Positions 1-8,308 of a DNA stretch of 19,458 bases are shown piece after piece. The stretch is from Verrucomicrobia bacterium UBA3063 (lineage in GTDB: Bacteria; Verrucomicrobiota; Verrucomicrobiia; Methylacidiphilales; Verrucolacustridaceae). How positions within the stretch are numbered: position 1 is the first letter of the stretch; each line of letters begins with the position of its first letter. The notes under the pieces are model-generated. The model made no database searches, was not told where the DNA came from, and saw nothing but the letters and a program-made list of their open reading frames with translations. The position numbers and the translations under genes are program-made. The stretch covers positions 1 through 19,458 of the forward strand of contig DFCD01000020.1 of assembly GCA_002366885.1 (NCBI GenBank), in the 5' to 3' direction.

Positions 1-405
1 CAAAAAAGCCAGCTAGGCAGAATTCTCGATCCCATCGCCGACAAGCTTCTCTTGGTCACGTCCATCGTGCTGCTGGGCACCGTCGGGGTATCCGGCCTGG
101 GCAAGTTACCCACGTGGTTTCCAATCCTGGTGGTCAGCCGGGATCTGATCCTGGTTGCAGGAACGGTCCTGGTGGGAACCTTGCTTCACAACTACCACTT
201 TGTCCGGCCGCACTGGACCGGAAAGGTCTGCACCTTCTTGCAGATCAACGTGGTGGCATTTGGCCTTCTTTTCCCAGTTCATGTCCTGGCGAAGGTGTTC
301 CTAGTCCTGGCGGGGTTCATGACGGTGGTGTCCCTTGGTGTTTATCTCACGCGAGGATGGAAACTCCTGCATGCGAGCAGTTATGGTGAACCCGGACGGG
401 GTTAA
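1..405 (+). CDS. pgsA: CDP-alcohol phosphatidyltransferase, PgsA-like (3' part only)
   Basis: This is the C-terminal 134 residues of a protein whose start lies left of the window. The reading frame is open from base 1. It begins with the second half of the CDP-alcohol phosphatidyltransferase signature, visible as LGRILDPIADK (G-x3-D-x3-D), the metal-binding active site; the DG-x2-AR half is cut off. Four hydrophobic segments follow, as expected for this inner-membrane family. The stretches VVSRDLILVAG and GKVCTFLQ resemble PgsA enzymes. Known role of PgsA: it joins CDP-diacylglycerol and glycerol-3-phosphate to make phosphatidylglycerol-phosphate. PgsA is preferred over phosphatidylserine synthase or cardiolipin synthase on these similarities, but the choice rests on only part of the protein. 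Its last 35 bases overlap the start of der, so the two are probably co-transcribed and translationally coupled. gpsA and plsY, further right, serve the same lipid pathway. Confidence 0.86.
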   Translation, partial: QKSQLGRILDPIADKLLLVTSIVLLGTVGVSGLGKLPTWFPILVVSRDLILVAGTVLVGTLLHNYHFVRPHWTGKVCTFLQINVVAFGLLFPVHVLAKVFLVLAGFMTVVSLGVYLTRGWKLLHASSYGEPGRG

Positions 406-1765
406 ATCCCACCGCCCGGTGGTGGCCATCGTCGGCCGCCCTAACGTTGGCAAAAGTGCCCTCTTCAACCGCATTTGCGGCAAAAAGATCGCTTTGGTCT
501 TCGACCGCCCGGGTGTGACGCGGGACCGGCTCGTCGCGGACGCCAATTGGGAGGGTCGGCCCTTCACCCTGATGGACACAGGTGGGCTGGGATTGGAGGA
601 CGGTTCCGGTCTTGAGGAGGCAGTGGAAAGGGAGGTGGATTTGGCGATTGCGGCAGCCACCCGGGTCCTTCTCGTGGTGGACGGAAAGGAAGGACTCCAG
701 GTGTTGGACACCGAGGTGGCCAAGCGCCTGCGCCGTGCAGGAGCCGCCGTCACGCTGGTAGTCAACAAAATGGACCCAGGCTCTTCGGCGAGCAGGGCGG
801 GGGAGTTCGCTAAGCTCGGTTTCGGGCCGGGACATCCCGTTTCCGCGGAGCACGGGCTGGGTATCGAATCCCTCCTGGAAGGAATCGGGGCAGGGTGGCC
901 GCAGGAAGAGATGGTGCGGACGGAGAGGACCCGGATCGCGGTGGTGGGGCGTCCCAATGCCGGAAAATCATCCCTGGTAAACGCCTGGATTGGGGAGGCC
1001 CGGACCATGGTGAACCCGCTGGCTGGAACCACCCGGGATGCAGTCGACGTGGACTCGGAGATTTGCGGCCTGCCCGTCACCTTCATTGATACTGCCGGGC
1101 TCCGTCAAAGACGCCGGGTGCATGACCCGTTAGAGCAGATCATGGGTGGGCGCACCGCCCACGCGATCGACCGCTGTCATTTGGCCATTCTCGCGGTTGA
1201 TGCGGTGGAAGGGGTGGGGCTGGTGGAAAAAAAGGTGGCGGGGTTGATCCAGAAGGCTCGGAGACCCTGCGTGGTGGCCGTGACCAAATGGGATCTGGTG
1301 CGGCAAGGCGGGGCGGAAACCCGCGCCAGGAAGTTTCTTGCGAACTATGAGGAGGCCTTGCGGCAAAAGCTCTTCTTCCTGCCCGAGGTACCGGTGGTTT
1401 TTTTTAGTTCCTTACAACGCACGGGGTTGGAACGTTTGGGTGAGGCAGTGGCGGAGGGAATCCGCAACCGTTCGCTTAAACTTGGCACGGGAGAGTTGAA
1501 CCGCGTCCTGGCCCAGGCCATGGAGCGAAAAGCGCCTCCCGCCAAAGGGGGCAAGCGGCTGCGGATTTATTATGCCACACAGGTGGATGGACCGATTCCC
1601 ACGGTACTGGGTTTCGTGAACCAGCCGGCGCTGATGAACCAAGACTACGAGAGGTATCTTGGTGCCCGGGTGAGAGAGGTTTTCCGCTTGAAGGGATCCC
1701 CCTTGCGCTGGATCTGGCGGGGAAGGGAGAAACAACCGGGAGGCAGGGGGCCAAAAAAAAGCTGA
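371..1765 (+). CDS. der: Ribosome biogenesis GTPase Der (EngA)
   Basis: Der has two tandem GTPase domains and a C-terminal KH-like domain, and acts in maturation of the 50S ribosomal subunit. Both G domains are complete. The first has GRPNVGKS (residues 22-29), GVTRDR, DTGG and NKMD. The second has GRPNAGKS (193-200), GTTRDAVD, DTAGLRQRRR and TKWD. The C-terminal part (VLGFVNQP, YERYLGARVREVF) matches the KH-like domain, and the protein ends in a basic tail. Length is 464 residues, normal for Der. I chose the ATG at 371 because only about 20 residues then precede the first P-loop. An ATG at 383 is nearly as good, with a GTG at 335 less likely. A GAGG lies about 14 nt upstream of 371. The start overlaps the upstream pgsA-like gene. 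Confidence 0.97.
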   Translation: MRAVMVNPDGVKSHRPVVAIVGRPNVGKSALFNRICGKKIALVFDRPGVTRDRLVADANWEGRPFTLMDTGGLGLEDGSGLEEAVEREVDLAIAAATRVLLVVDGKEGLQVLDTEVAKRLRRAGAAVTLVVNKMDPGSSASRAGEFAKLGFGPGHPVSAEHGLGIESLLEGIGAGWPQEEMVRTERTRIAVVGRPNAGKSSLVNAWIGEARTMVNPLAGTTRDAVDVDSEICGLPVTFIDTAGLRQRRRVHDPLEQIMGGRTAHAIDRCHLAILAVDAVEGVGLVEKKVAGLIQKARRPCVVAVTKWDLVRQGGAETRARKFLANYEEALRQKLFFLPEVPVVFFSSLQRTGLERLGEAVAEGIRNRSLKLGTGELNRVLAQAMERKAPPAKGGKRLRIYYATQVDGPIPTVLGFVNQPALMNQDYERYLGARVREVFRLKGSPLRWIWRGREKQPGGRGPKKS

Positions 1766-1771
1766 ATTACC

Positions 1772-1807
1772 AGGAATTGGGGGTCCGGAAGGCGGCCCGG
1801 AATTCCT
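1772..1807. terminator. Hairpin between convergent genes, probable bidirectional terminator
   Basis: AGGAATT (1772-1778) pairs with AATTCCT (1801-1807). After a two-base mismatch, a second five-pair stem forms (GGGTC with GGCCC, one G-U pair) around an 8-nt loop. It fills the 42-nt gap between der (+) and the secreted-protein gene (-), touching the latter's stop codon. There is only a short T run on the + side; on the - side an 8-T run comes about 11 nt later. Position is the main argument, since the U-tracts are not classical. Confidence 0.4.
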
Positions 1808-3679
1808 TTACGGCTCCATGATTTTTGATGAAAGACGGAGGATGCCTTCTTGGGCGATTTCACTGCTGGCATAGTCTTCCTGCGCCTGAAGGTACCAGGC
1901 CAAGCTCGAGCCCCACTGCTGTTTCCGCTCCATCTCCTGAGCGGTACGGATGCTGCGGACGAATTCTGCGGCCTTGGTCGTGAATTCTGCCCTGGCCTGG
2001 TTTAACTTGGGATCATCCGGGTAATCGGAAAAGCCCCGCTCCACACTTTCCCAGGCGCCCGCGGAATCCCCTCGCTTCGCAAGTTCCGCGGCGCGTAGCA
2101 GGGCTGCCTCCGCCAGCTGAACCTGATCCAGCACCTGCTTGAGCTTTTCTTGCTTCACGCGATCAAGGGCGGTGGCAGCGATAAAACGAACCTTGTCCTC
2201 ATAGATTTGACGGAAATTTTTCTGTGCATACAAACGGTCGAAATCATTCAGGGCCTGTTGCTGTACATCGGTCTGACTGAAGATCGCGCCGGACACCTCG
2301 GCCAAGGCTGGGTTACGCGGCCAAATCTCCGTGGCGGACCTTAATTCGTTTTCGAGAGTGGTGCGGTCGCCTGAGGATGCGGCGGCCCGGGCTTTGGCGA
2401 GATGGAGGGCGCTGACGGTGCGGGCGGTCTCAATAGCCGCCATGGGCTTAGCACTGTCAAAATCCCTGCTGATGGATTCCAGCTCCCGCACGAGCGCAGC
2501 GGCGCGTTCGTAGTCCTTGACCTCAAGGGAGGAAAGCAACTGGTTGGATTTCTGGGTGAATTCGATGACTTGGCGTTTTTTGGTCCGGGGAAGGAGCCTA
2601 ATCTCGGGAAGATACTCGCCCACCACAAAGGCCTCGCTGAGCCTTTCCGAGGCGCTTTTCAGTTCGTTTTTTTCCAGCAAAAAGGAGAAAGCCTCCACGC
2701 CCTCCCGCACATCCCGGATGGCTTCGTTGGCCAGGGCATCCAGTTGACCGATGGTTTTTGGAAGCTTGGAAATATCCCCGAAGGATTCCTTGTTTTTGTC
2801 CGACTGATTGGCGGCGTAATCATCGGCAACCCTCAGCTGGCTGTCTCCGTCCCCGAAAAGGGTCCGGTAAAAACGGTTTGCCAACAGGACGTGCTCGAAC
2901 CTTCGCTGCAGGAAGAGCTGGGCGATCAGGACTTGGAACTCGATTTTCGCCTGGAGGCGCAGGGCTTCCTTTTTGACGCGATTGCCGGCAATGGAGGCGT
3001 TGACCTCGCCGAGCTCGGTGAGCAGGGGCTGCATTTTCATGTCACGCTTCAGGGCTTGTTCCTTATTCCACTGCTCGGCCGCAGCCGGGTTTTTCGGCGC
3101 AGGCCCCAGCAGGCCGCTGTCCGCGGCGAAGCGGGAATTCCACTCCAGCGTATCCTTCCGCTGAGCCAAGGTGCGGTTTTGGTCGTCAATCTTCGTCACC
3201 TCGCGCTGGGCCATCAAAACCCCGTAAATGGCATCGTCGAGTGAGTTGCATAGTCCGGCATCGGGCTCGTATTCCGAGGCCTGCGGGAGTATGGCCCAGG
3301 CTTTTCGGAAGTTTTCCTTGGAGGCCTTGGCGGGAGAGAGGAGATCCAGCATGGTTTTCATGCGATCCCGATATTTTTTTGCATCCTCCCCGGTCTCCTC
3401 TTCAGAGTTCAGGTATTTCTCAAAGCGGGCCCGAAAAACCCGCTGATCCTGCACATTCCAGATTTTTCCGTCCCAGGCCATCACCTCGCTGCCGGGATCG
3501 AAGGAGGGAATGTCCTTGCCCAGAAAACCGCCTCCTTCCTTGGATTGGGCCAACTTCGGCGATCCACCTTGGACCGGGGTTGCGGGGGAGGATTCCGGGA
3601 TGCTCAGGGGGTTTTGTGTCAACGCGGTCTTGCCGCATAGGCAGGTAAAAACCACCGTAGCGAAAATCCGCCTGTTCAT
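1808..3679 (-). CDS. Large secreted or periplasmic helical-repeat protein, unknown function
   Basis: I do not recognise a named family. The 623-residue product starts with a probable Sec signal peptide: MNRR, then a hydrophobic run to about residue 20, with likely cleavage near ALTQ. A Pro/Ser/Gly-rich linker follows to about residue 60. The rest is charged, Ala/Leu/Glu/Lys-rich and strongly helical, with possible coiled coil. Segments such as LAKARAAASSGDRTTLENELRSA and the last 100 residues (AALLRAAELAKRGDSAGAWE; LAWYLQAQEDYASS) look like degenerate TPR units. This suggests a periplasmic scaffold or interaction protein rather than an enzyme. Its ATG overlaps the stop of the small membrane-protein gene by 4 nt (ATGA), with GGAG about 14 nt upstream, so the two are translationally coupled. 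The ABC transporter gene lies further upstream on the same strand. Confidence 0.85.
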   Translation of the reverse strand: MNRRIFATVVFTCLCGKTALTQNPLSIPESSPATPVQGGSPKLAQSKEGGGFLGKDIPSFDPGSEVMAWDGKIWNVQDQRVFRARFEKYLNSEEETGEDAKKYRDRMKTMLDLLSPAKASKENFRKAWAILPQASEYEPDAGLCNSLDDAIYGVLMAQREVTKIDDQNRTLAQRKDTLEWNSRFAADSGLLGPAPKNPAAAEQWNKEQALKRDMKMQPLLTELGEVNASIAGNRVKKEALRLQAKIEFQVLIAQLFLQRRFEHVLLANRFYRTLFGDGDSQLRVADDYAANQSDKNKESFGDISKLPKTIGQLDALANEAIRDVREGVEAFSFLLEKNELKSASERLSEAFVVGEYLPEIRLLPRTKKRQVIEFTQKSNQLLSSLEVKDYERAAALVRELESISRDFDSAKPMAAIETARTVSALHLAKARAAASSGDRTTLENELRSATEIWPRNPALAEVSGAIFSQTDVQQQALNDFDRLYAQKNFRQIYEDKVRFIAATALDRVKQEKLKQVLDQVQLAEAALLRAAELAKRGDSAGAWESVERGFSDYPDDPKLNQARAEFTTKAAEFVRSIRTAQEMERKQQWGSSLAWYLQAQEDYASSEIAQEGILRLSSKIMEP

Positions 3680-4080
3680 GCCTTGCTCATCTCCTCCACT
3701 TCCAGCAAAGCCGCATCATTCACGCGCACTTTCAGTCGGTATTTCTGCCCTTTTTGCAGGTTAATCTCGCGAAAGCGTGGCGGGATGAGCAACGGCAAAG
3801 GCCGGTCCCTGCCGCCATGTTGCACCCGGAAGCTGAATAGACGGCCCTTTTCCTGACTCCAGCCGAGGGAGTTGGCGATGATGCCCTCCACTTGGTAGGT
3901 GTTGCCTTTCAGGCTGTTGGCGTTTTCATAATAATCTTCCGGTTTCAGGCGCTCCACGGTGCGGTATGGATCACCGTCCTTCTGGAAGAAAAAGGCACCC
4001 AAACCGCCCAAAAGGGAGAATGCGGCAAAGAACGCCAACCAAAGTGCGGGGGAAGGTTTGCGGTGGGCTCGACGGCTCAT
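3676..4080 (-). CDS. Small single-pass membrane protein, unknown function
   Basis: The 134-residue protein has a short basic N-terminus (MSRRAHRKPS), one transmembrane helix at about residues 12-31, and a soluble C-terminal domain rich in beta-type sequence (VEGIIANSLGWS, RLFSFRVQHGG, KYRLKVRVNDAALLEVEEM). The topology predicts a membrane anchor with an extracytoplasmic domain. The domain has a loose OB-fold or nucleic-acid/ligand-binding flavour (alternating strands, conserved G), but this is only an impression. Start choice: the ATG at 4080 has AGGA about 10 nt upstream. It overlaps the following secreted-protein gene by 4 nt, implying a shared role at the cell envelope. It begins 39 nt after the ABC transporter gene, with a possible terminator in between. 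Confidence 0.8.
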   Translation of the reverse strand: MSRRAHRKPSPALWLAFFAAFSLLGGLGAFFFQKDGDPYRTVERLKPEDYYENANSLKGNTYQVEGIIANSLGWSQEKGRLFSFRVQHGGRDRPLPLLIPPRFREINLQKGQKYRLKVRVNDAALLEVEEMSKA

Positions 4081-4098
4081 TAGGCGATATCCTATGGG

Positions 4099-4116
4099 AA
4101 AAGCCCCCCACGGGGC
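4099..4116 (-). terminator. Weak rho-independent terminator after the ABC transporter gene
   Basis: Read on the minus strand, GCCCC (4112-4116) and GGGGC (4103-4107) form a 5-bp stem around a 4-nt loop, followed directly by TTTT (4099-4102). It begins 3 nt past the stop of the ABC gene. The short U-tract suggests partial termination, so some transcripts may continue into the downstream pair of genes. Confidence 0.42.
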
Positions 4117-4119
4117 AAA

Positions 4120-5817
4120 TTATCGCCAGTCGCTTCGCCGGATTCCGAAAAAGGCGCAAATCAGTCCAAGGACGAGATGAAGAGTCAGCATCCAGGCGGA
4201 AATCTCGCTTCCAGCGAGCGGTGTTTCCGTGACCGCTCGCACCAGATCGTAAAAGCGGGTGTCCCTGAGGGTTTGCAGATACCCCGACCACGCCCAATAA
4301 GCGCTAATCCAGGGACGAACCACCCATCCCAAAACCTCGGGGAGGGCCAGGATGGCGCCGGAAAGGGGTAGCTGAAAACCGACCAGATAAAGGCTCCCCA
4401 GGGACGCCTGCTCGCTGGAGGATGTCCAACTGGAAATGCCAAGACAAAGGGAAGTCACCGCCGCTGTGACCAGGGCAAAGGGGAGGAACTGGGCAAAAAG
4501 ATCCCCCGGAAATTGACCAACCGCGCGGACAAAGAGGGTCATCCACCCTGACTGGACCAGGACGAGCAGCGACAAAAACCCGATCATACCCAAAAGGGCC
4601 GCCGCGGGACGCAGACCGGCGAGCTTTTCCTTTTCCAGGATCGCCCGGTCCCCGACCACCTCACGGGCGGCATTATTGGATCCCATCAAAGCCAACAAGA
4701 TGACCTGAAACATGGCCAGCCCGCTGACCAGCGTGCTGATCTTTGCGGACTGGGAGGTAAAATCCAGCGCGTCCTTGAGCTGTTGGAAAGCGTTCGTGGC
4801 GGGGCTCATGGTCATATTTTTGACATTGGGAAGGCCATTCCAGGCAAAAAGGGTCACTACGGCAGGGAAGACCAGAAGAAGGGCCAATTGCAATACCGCT
4901 TGGGCGGGGTCTCGAAAAAAAAGTTTCAAGCGACGGCCGAACCAGGTGGTCGTCTGGGAAACCAGACCTGGCAATTGGGCGGAGACGCCTGTTTCCGGGC
5001 GGGTCATCTCCGTGGCAATCTCCTCCACGACCGCTTCCGCCTCAAAGCCGAGCTCCTCCGGTGAGGAAACCCATTCCTCTCCCCAATTGGCCGGATCACG
5101 CTGGGCAAGCAGCGGGTAAATCTCCTCCGGGGAGTTTGCGCCAAAGTAGCCGCACAAATCCGTGGGCCGGGAACAAAAGGCCAGTCGTCCTCCCGTAAGG
5201 ACGGTGATGGAATCATACTGGTCCAAGAATCGTAGGCTATGGGTGACCAAAAGAACAAGGCGCCCCGGTTGTCTGGCTAGCCCCTGCAGCAGAAGGGTGA
5301 TTTCCTCCTCCGACTTGGGGTCCAGTCCGCTGGTTACCTCGTCCGCGAGAAAAAGACTCGGTGAGGTGGTCAATTCCATGGCCAACCCCAAGCGCCTGAG
5401 TTGACCCCCGGAAAGAACGCCGGCCCGGCGGTCGTGTAGATCGGTTAACCCGGTTTCCGCTTCAATCTGTTCGACCAGCTCGGCGATTTCCGCCGCACTT
5501 CCGGACCGTCTCAGCCGCGCGGCGTAGGCAAGGTTTTCGCGGACCGTCAAACGTGGTTGGGCGCAGGTGAACTGGGGCACGTAGCCGAGCTCGTGCGGGG
5601 CGAGATCCCTCTCATCCAGATTCCTTCCGCCCCAGCGGATGGTGCCTGCCGTGTGAGGCAGGATTCCCGCGATGGTTTTCAGGAGGGTGCTTTTACCGCA
5701 GCCGGAGGGGCCCACGATGGCGCCAAAATGACCTCCCGGAAGATGAAGGTTGATGTCGGACAAAAGGGGGCGTTCTGATGCAGGCAGGGACAGTTCCAGG
5801 GAATCAAGGGAGAGCAC
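4120..5817 (-). CDS. ABC transporter, ATPase fused to ABC-2 type permease (ABCG-like half transporter)
   Basis: The ATPase comes first and the membrane domain second. Numbering from the GTG at 5817 (565 residues): Walker A GPSGCGKST at 36-44, Q-loop in YVPQ near 82, signature LSGGQ at 135-139, Walker B LFLADE at 155-160, D-loop SGLDP, and switch His in VTHS near 193. After a linker, RRLKLFFRDP leads into about six hydrophobic segments of the ABC-2 type (ABCG/White) permease. Such proteins dimerise and usually export lipids or hydrophobic compounds; the substrate here cannot be read. Start: an ATG at 5889 adds 24 residues unlike an ABC N-terminus and has no ribosome-binding site. The GTG at 5817 is preceded by AAGGA and begins exactly at the ATPase fold. 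The divergent AsmA-like gene starts at 5902. Confidence 0.9.
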   Translation of the reverse strand: MLSLDSLELSLPASERPLLSDINLHLPGGHFGAIVGPSGCGKSTLLKTIAGILPHTAGTIRWGGRNLDERDLAPHELGYVPQFTCAQPRLTVRENLAYAARLRRSGSAAEIAELVEQIEAETGLTDLHDRRAGVLSGGQLRRLGLAMELTTSPSLFLADEVTSGLDPKSEEEITLLLQGLARQPGRLVLLVTHSLRFLDQYDSITVLTGGRLAFCSRPTDLCGYFGANSPEEIYPLLAQRDPANWGEEWVSSPEELGFEAEAVVEEIATEMTRPETGVSAQLPGLVSQTTTWFGRRLKLFFRDPAQAVLQLALLLVFPAVVTLFAWNGLPNVKNMTMSPATNAFQQLKDALDFTSQSAKISTLVSGLAMFQVILLALMGSNNAAREVVGDRAILEKEKLAGLRPAAALLGMIGFLSLLVLVQSGWMTLFVRAVGQFPGDLFAQFLPFALVTAAVTSLCLGISSWTSSSEQASLGSLYLVGFQLPLSGAILALPEVLGWVVRPWISAYWAWSGYLQTLRDTRFYDLVRAVTETPLAGSEISAWMLTLHLVLGLICAFFGIRRSDWR

Positions 5818-5901
5818 GTCCCAAAGAATCCTTACATCAGCGGGGAAGGCAACGACGAAAAAGTCTCCAATCCGGCTGGAAAATCCCATAGAAAGGCTTC
5901 G

Positions 5902-7317
5902 ATGAGCGGCACTTCCGGATCCAGGCGGCGCCTTGGTTGGTGGTGGCTATGGGCGGGACTGGGAATTCTTCTGGTGAGTGCCGTACTGGCAGCCGTTTTC
6001 CTGCCCCTTGCGGTGGTGCGGTGGCTGGAGGGTGCCGACTTTCGAAGGATCGCCTCGCAGCAGCTTTCCAGTCTGCTCAAAACAGAAGGGGAGTTGGAGC
6101 CTCTTGAGTGGTCCTCCTTCAATGTGTACTCCGCCGGTTTCCGCAGTCGTCCGGAGGCTGCCGGCCCCTGGCTGTGGAATTTTCAGGAAGTCCGGACAGG
6201 GATTTCCCCGAGGCTCTTGCTGGACCGGATTCTCCGCTTTCCCGAAATCACCATCGATACCCTGACCCTTGCCCCCGGTACGCGCCCGCAAGCCCTGCCG
6301 GAATCCGGGGAAGTGGCGACTTCGCCCAAGCCGGGTTCCTCCGAACTTTTCCGGGAGGTGCAGGTCGGCAAGGTGGAGGTAGGGTCTTTTTCGGTGAAAC
6401 CCTGTCCGGCATCCCAAGGGTGGGGTGCCAAGAATCTGAAGATCACCCTTCGACCGGCCAAACAGTCGGCCGATTTGGAATTCCAGGGCGGGGAGATTTC
6501 GGCCCCGCTCGCGTGGGTCGGAGTCCTGCAAATTGTCTCTGCCAAAGTCCGGTACGCCGATCCCACGGTGTATCTTACCGCCCTCGATGCACGATCACCG
6601 CAGGGAGGGGGACTGCAGGCCTCCGGGGAATACACGCCGGGAAAAGTCCCTCAAGCGAGAGGGCGCATCAACTGGGAAAAATGGGCGCTACCTGGAGGGA
6701 GGATCGGTTTGGGTTTATTTGAAATCCCCGCCAAGGTTTCCGGGGATTTTGTCCTTCAAGAGCTGCGCGATGGGGGTGTTGTCGGGCAGGGGCAGGTCAA
6801 CCTAGTGGAGGCACGTCTCGAGCCGGGGAAGGGCTCGGAAACAGTCCTGGGTCTTTTGGCGGCCATCACCGGGGAACCTCGTCTGCGAGGTTGTCCCCTG
6901 ACCACCGCACGCGCCCAGTGGTCGATGCAACCCGGCATCTATGACATCCAACGCATGGAGGCGGAGGCTCCGGGGCTTTTGAGGGCCAATGGACAGGCCC
7001 GAATCACCGGGAACAAGCTCACCGGACAGGTCTTCCTTGGGCTCGAGAAAGGACTTGGGGCAAAAGTCAACGCCCTGACCGGAGGCGAGTGTTTCCGACG
7101 GGAAGAGAACGGTTATCTGGTGGAACCCGTCAGCCTTTATGGAACCCTGGACCAGCCCCAGAACGACCTACAGGCGAAACTGACTGCCGCCATGGCTCGA
7201 ACGGCGGTCCGTACGGGGGCGCAGATTCTTGAAAATGCCGCAGGATCCCAGGGGGGGGATGCGGCCAAAGCCGCAGGACAAATTCTTAACTCCCTGTTTG
7301 CCCCACCGGGTCGCTAA
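5902..7317 (+). CDS. AsmA-like / DUF3971-type envelope protein with N-terminal anchor
   Basis: The 471-residue protein has a basic N-terminus (GSRRR), one strong hydrophobic segment at about residues 11-40, and no further membrane helices. The rest alternates short beta strands with Gly/Pro turns. Stretches such as RILRFPEITIDTLTLAPG, IVSAKVRYADPTVYLTALDA, LRANGQARITGNKLTGQVFLG and the C-terminal LYGTLDQPQNDLQAKL are typical of AsmA-like, long beta-groove proteins of the envelope. Known members of this superfamily (TamB, YhdP, AsmA) are implicated in phospholipid transport to the outer membrane. Assignment is by pattern, not by a signature motif. AAAGG lies about 7 nt before the ATG. It is divergent from the ABC transporter gene with an 84-nt gap and ends 2 nt before the convergent neighbour. 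Confidence 0.75.
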   Translation: MSGTSGSRRRLGWWWLWAGLGILLVSAVLAAVFLPLAVVRWLEGADFRRIASQQLSSLLKTEGELEPLEWSSFNVYSAGFRSRPEAAGPWLWNFQEVRTGISPRLLLDRILRFPEITIDTLTLAPGTRPQALPESGEVATSPKPGSSELFREVQVGKVEVGSFSVKPCPASQGWGAKNLKITLRPAKQSADLEFQGGEISAPLAWVGVLQIVSAKVRYADPTVYLTALDARSPQGGGLQASGEYTPGKVPQARGRINWEKWALPGGRIGLGLFEIPAKVSGDFVLQELRDGGVVGQGQVNLVEARLEPGKGSETVLGLLAAITGEPRLRGCPLTTARAQWSMQPGIYDIQRMEAEAPGLLRANGQARITGNKLTGQVFLGLEKGLGAKVNALTGGECFRREENGYLVEPVSLYGTLDQPQNDLQAKLTAAMARTAVRTGAQILENAAGSQGGDAAKAAGQILNSLFAPPGR

Positions 7318-7319
7318 GC

Positions 7320-7838
7320 CTAATCGGACACGTCGTAGGTATCGTCTGAGGAGCGCCCCTGCCACCGATTGAGGAGATGCTGAAAGAGTTTGGTCAGGGA
7401 TTCCCGGCTGGAGATCCGGTACTCGATGATTTTGGCGTGGCTGGTTTCCGGGAATTTTTTCACCACGGAATTGGTGGCGGCTTTCAGTGCGCCCGGACCC
7501 CGGGAAACGATTTCCTCGGTGGCCCGCCCGATGCCGTCGGCGATGCTCTGGCCGGGCAGGGAGCCCGTCGAGGTGGAAGGTTTCTCGAGAACATAAAACC
7601 TGGCTTGGGTTGATCCGCGGGTCGCCACGGTCACTTCCACCACCCGCATGGCCCCATCGAGCAGATATTCGTGCTGGCTGACCGAATCAATCGCCATGAG
7701 GGAAACCGAGTAGTAGTTGCCGTCTGCAAATTTGCAGTTCCACAAGCCGGGACGGCCCCCGGACCCTGTCACCGAATTGGTGGATTGGGCGCAAAGGTTT
7801 GCCGCAATCAGCAGTATCAAGGGGAAGGCACGCCTCAT
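7320..7838 (-). CDS. Small secreted protein, unknown function
   Basis: The 172-residue product starts with a probable Sec signal peptide (MRR, then FPLILLIAANLCA, cleavage near CAQ-S). The Cys at 16 lacks a good lipobox, so a lipoprotein is unlikely. The mature part has a first half that looks beta-rich (GLWNCKFADGNYYSVSLMAIDSV; RVVEVTVATRGSTQARFYVLE) and a second half that looks helical, ending in an acidic tail. I recognise no family. Its ATG overlaps the stop of the DUF1844 gene by 4 nt, so the two are translationally coupled. It ends 2 nt from the stop of the convergent AsmA-like gene, and I see no hairpin in that junction. Confidence 0.75.
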   Translation of the reverse strand: MRRAFPLILLIAANLCAQSTNSVTGSGGRPGLWNCKFADGNYYSVSLMAIDSVSQHEYLLDGAMRVVEVTVATRGSTQARFYVLEKPSTSTGSLPGQSIADGIGRATEEIVSRGPGALKAATNSVVKKFPETSHAKIIEYRISSRESLTKLFQHLLNRWQGRSSDDTYDVSD

Positions 7839-8299
7839 CCGTAGCTCTTGAAAAATTTCTTTTTCTCCTCCGACGGTTCCGACCTTGGCGGCGCGGAGGT
7901 TCCCGGGCCGGCTTTTTCCAGTCTCGGGGCAGGGGACTCTTCCGGTTCCTGTTCTTCCTCGAACTCGGGTATCTCCATCTGGGGGCCCCGGTCAGGCATC
8001 ATCGATGAGGGTGTTCCTCCACTGGCCTCCACAAACGCCATTTGCACCTGCTGCAGGGCGTTTTTCAGGATCTTGTCCTCTTGCTCATTCAGGTTGCCCC
8101 GGGTCTTGATGTCGATCAGTTCCAGATGATCGATCAGCATCTTGGCTGCCTGCAGGTTGGGCGGCAGGCGTTCACCTTCAGGGGTGGGAATGCGACCCAG
8201 CACGTAAAGGATGTTCTGGGCTTGCACCATGATGAACTGGACAAACTTCCGCGTTGTTTCTGACGCGGTTGCCGGATTGGACCCCTGAATCTCGGCCAT
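7835..8299 (-). CDS. DUF1844 domain protein
   Basis: Residues about 18-90 match the DUF1844 pattern: FVQFIMVQAQNILYVLG, then a Pro-rich turn, NLQAAKMLIDHLELI, a loop with TRGNL, and EEDKILKNAL-like helices (here EQEDKILKNALQQVQMAFVE). The domain is small and all-helical; its function is not known to me. The remaining 60 residues are a low-complexity tail rich in Glu and Pro, ending KKKFFKSYG. There is no signal peptide or transmembrane segment, so it is likely cytoplasmic or membrane-peripheral. It starts 9 nt after the Minf_1886 gene and overlaps the next gene by 4 nt, so it sits in the middle of a tight cistron run downstream of leuS. Confidence 0.9.
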   Translation of the reverse strand: MAEIQGSNPATASETTRKFVQFIMVQAQNILYVLGRIPTPEGERLPPNLQAAKMLIDHLELIDIKTRGNLNEQEDKILKNALQQVQMAFVEASGGTPSSMMPDRGPQMEIPEFEEEQEPEESPAPRLEKAGPGTSAPPRSEPSEEKKKFFKSYG

Positions 8300-8308
8300 A
8301 GTGCCTGA

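Noticed and set aside
301..1086. A 261-codon minus-strand frame opposite der.
   Set aside because: It is a Ser/Pro/Thr/Arg-rich translation antisense to the conserved GTPase, with no start signal or motif.
2402..3244. A 280-codon open frame on the + strand opposite the secreted-protein gene.
   Set aside because: The minus-strand frame has a signal peptide, repeat-like helices and coupling to its neighbour. The + frame has no ribosome-binding site or domain and is judged a shadow.
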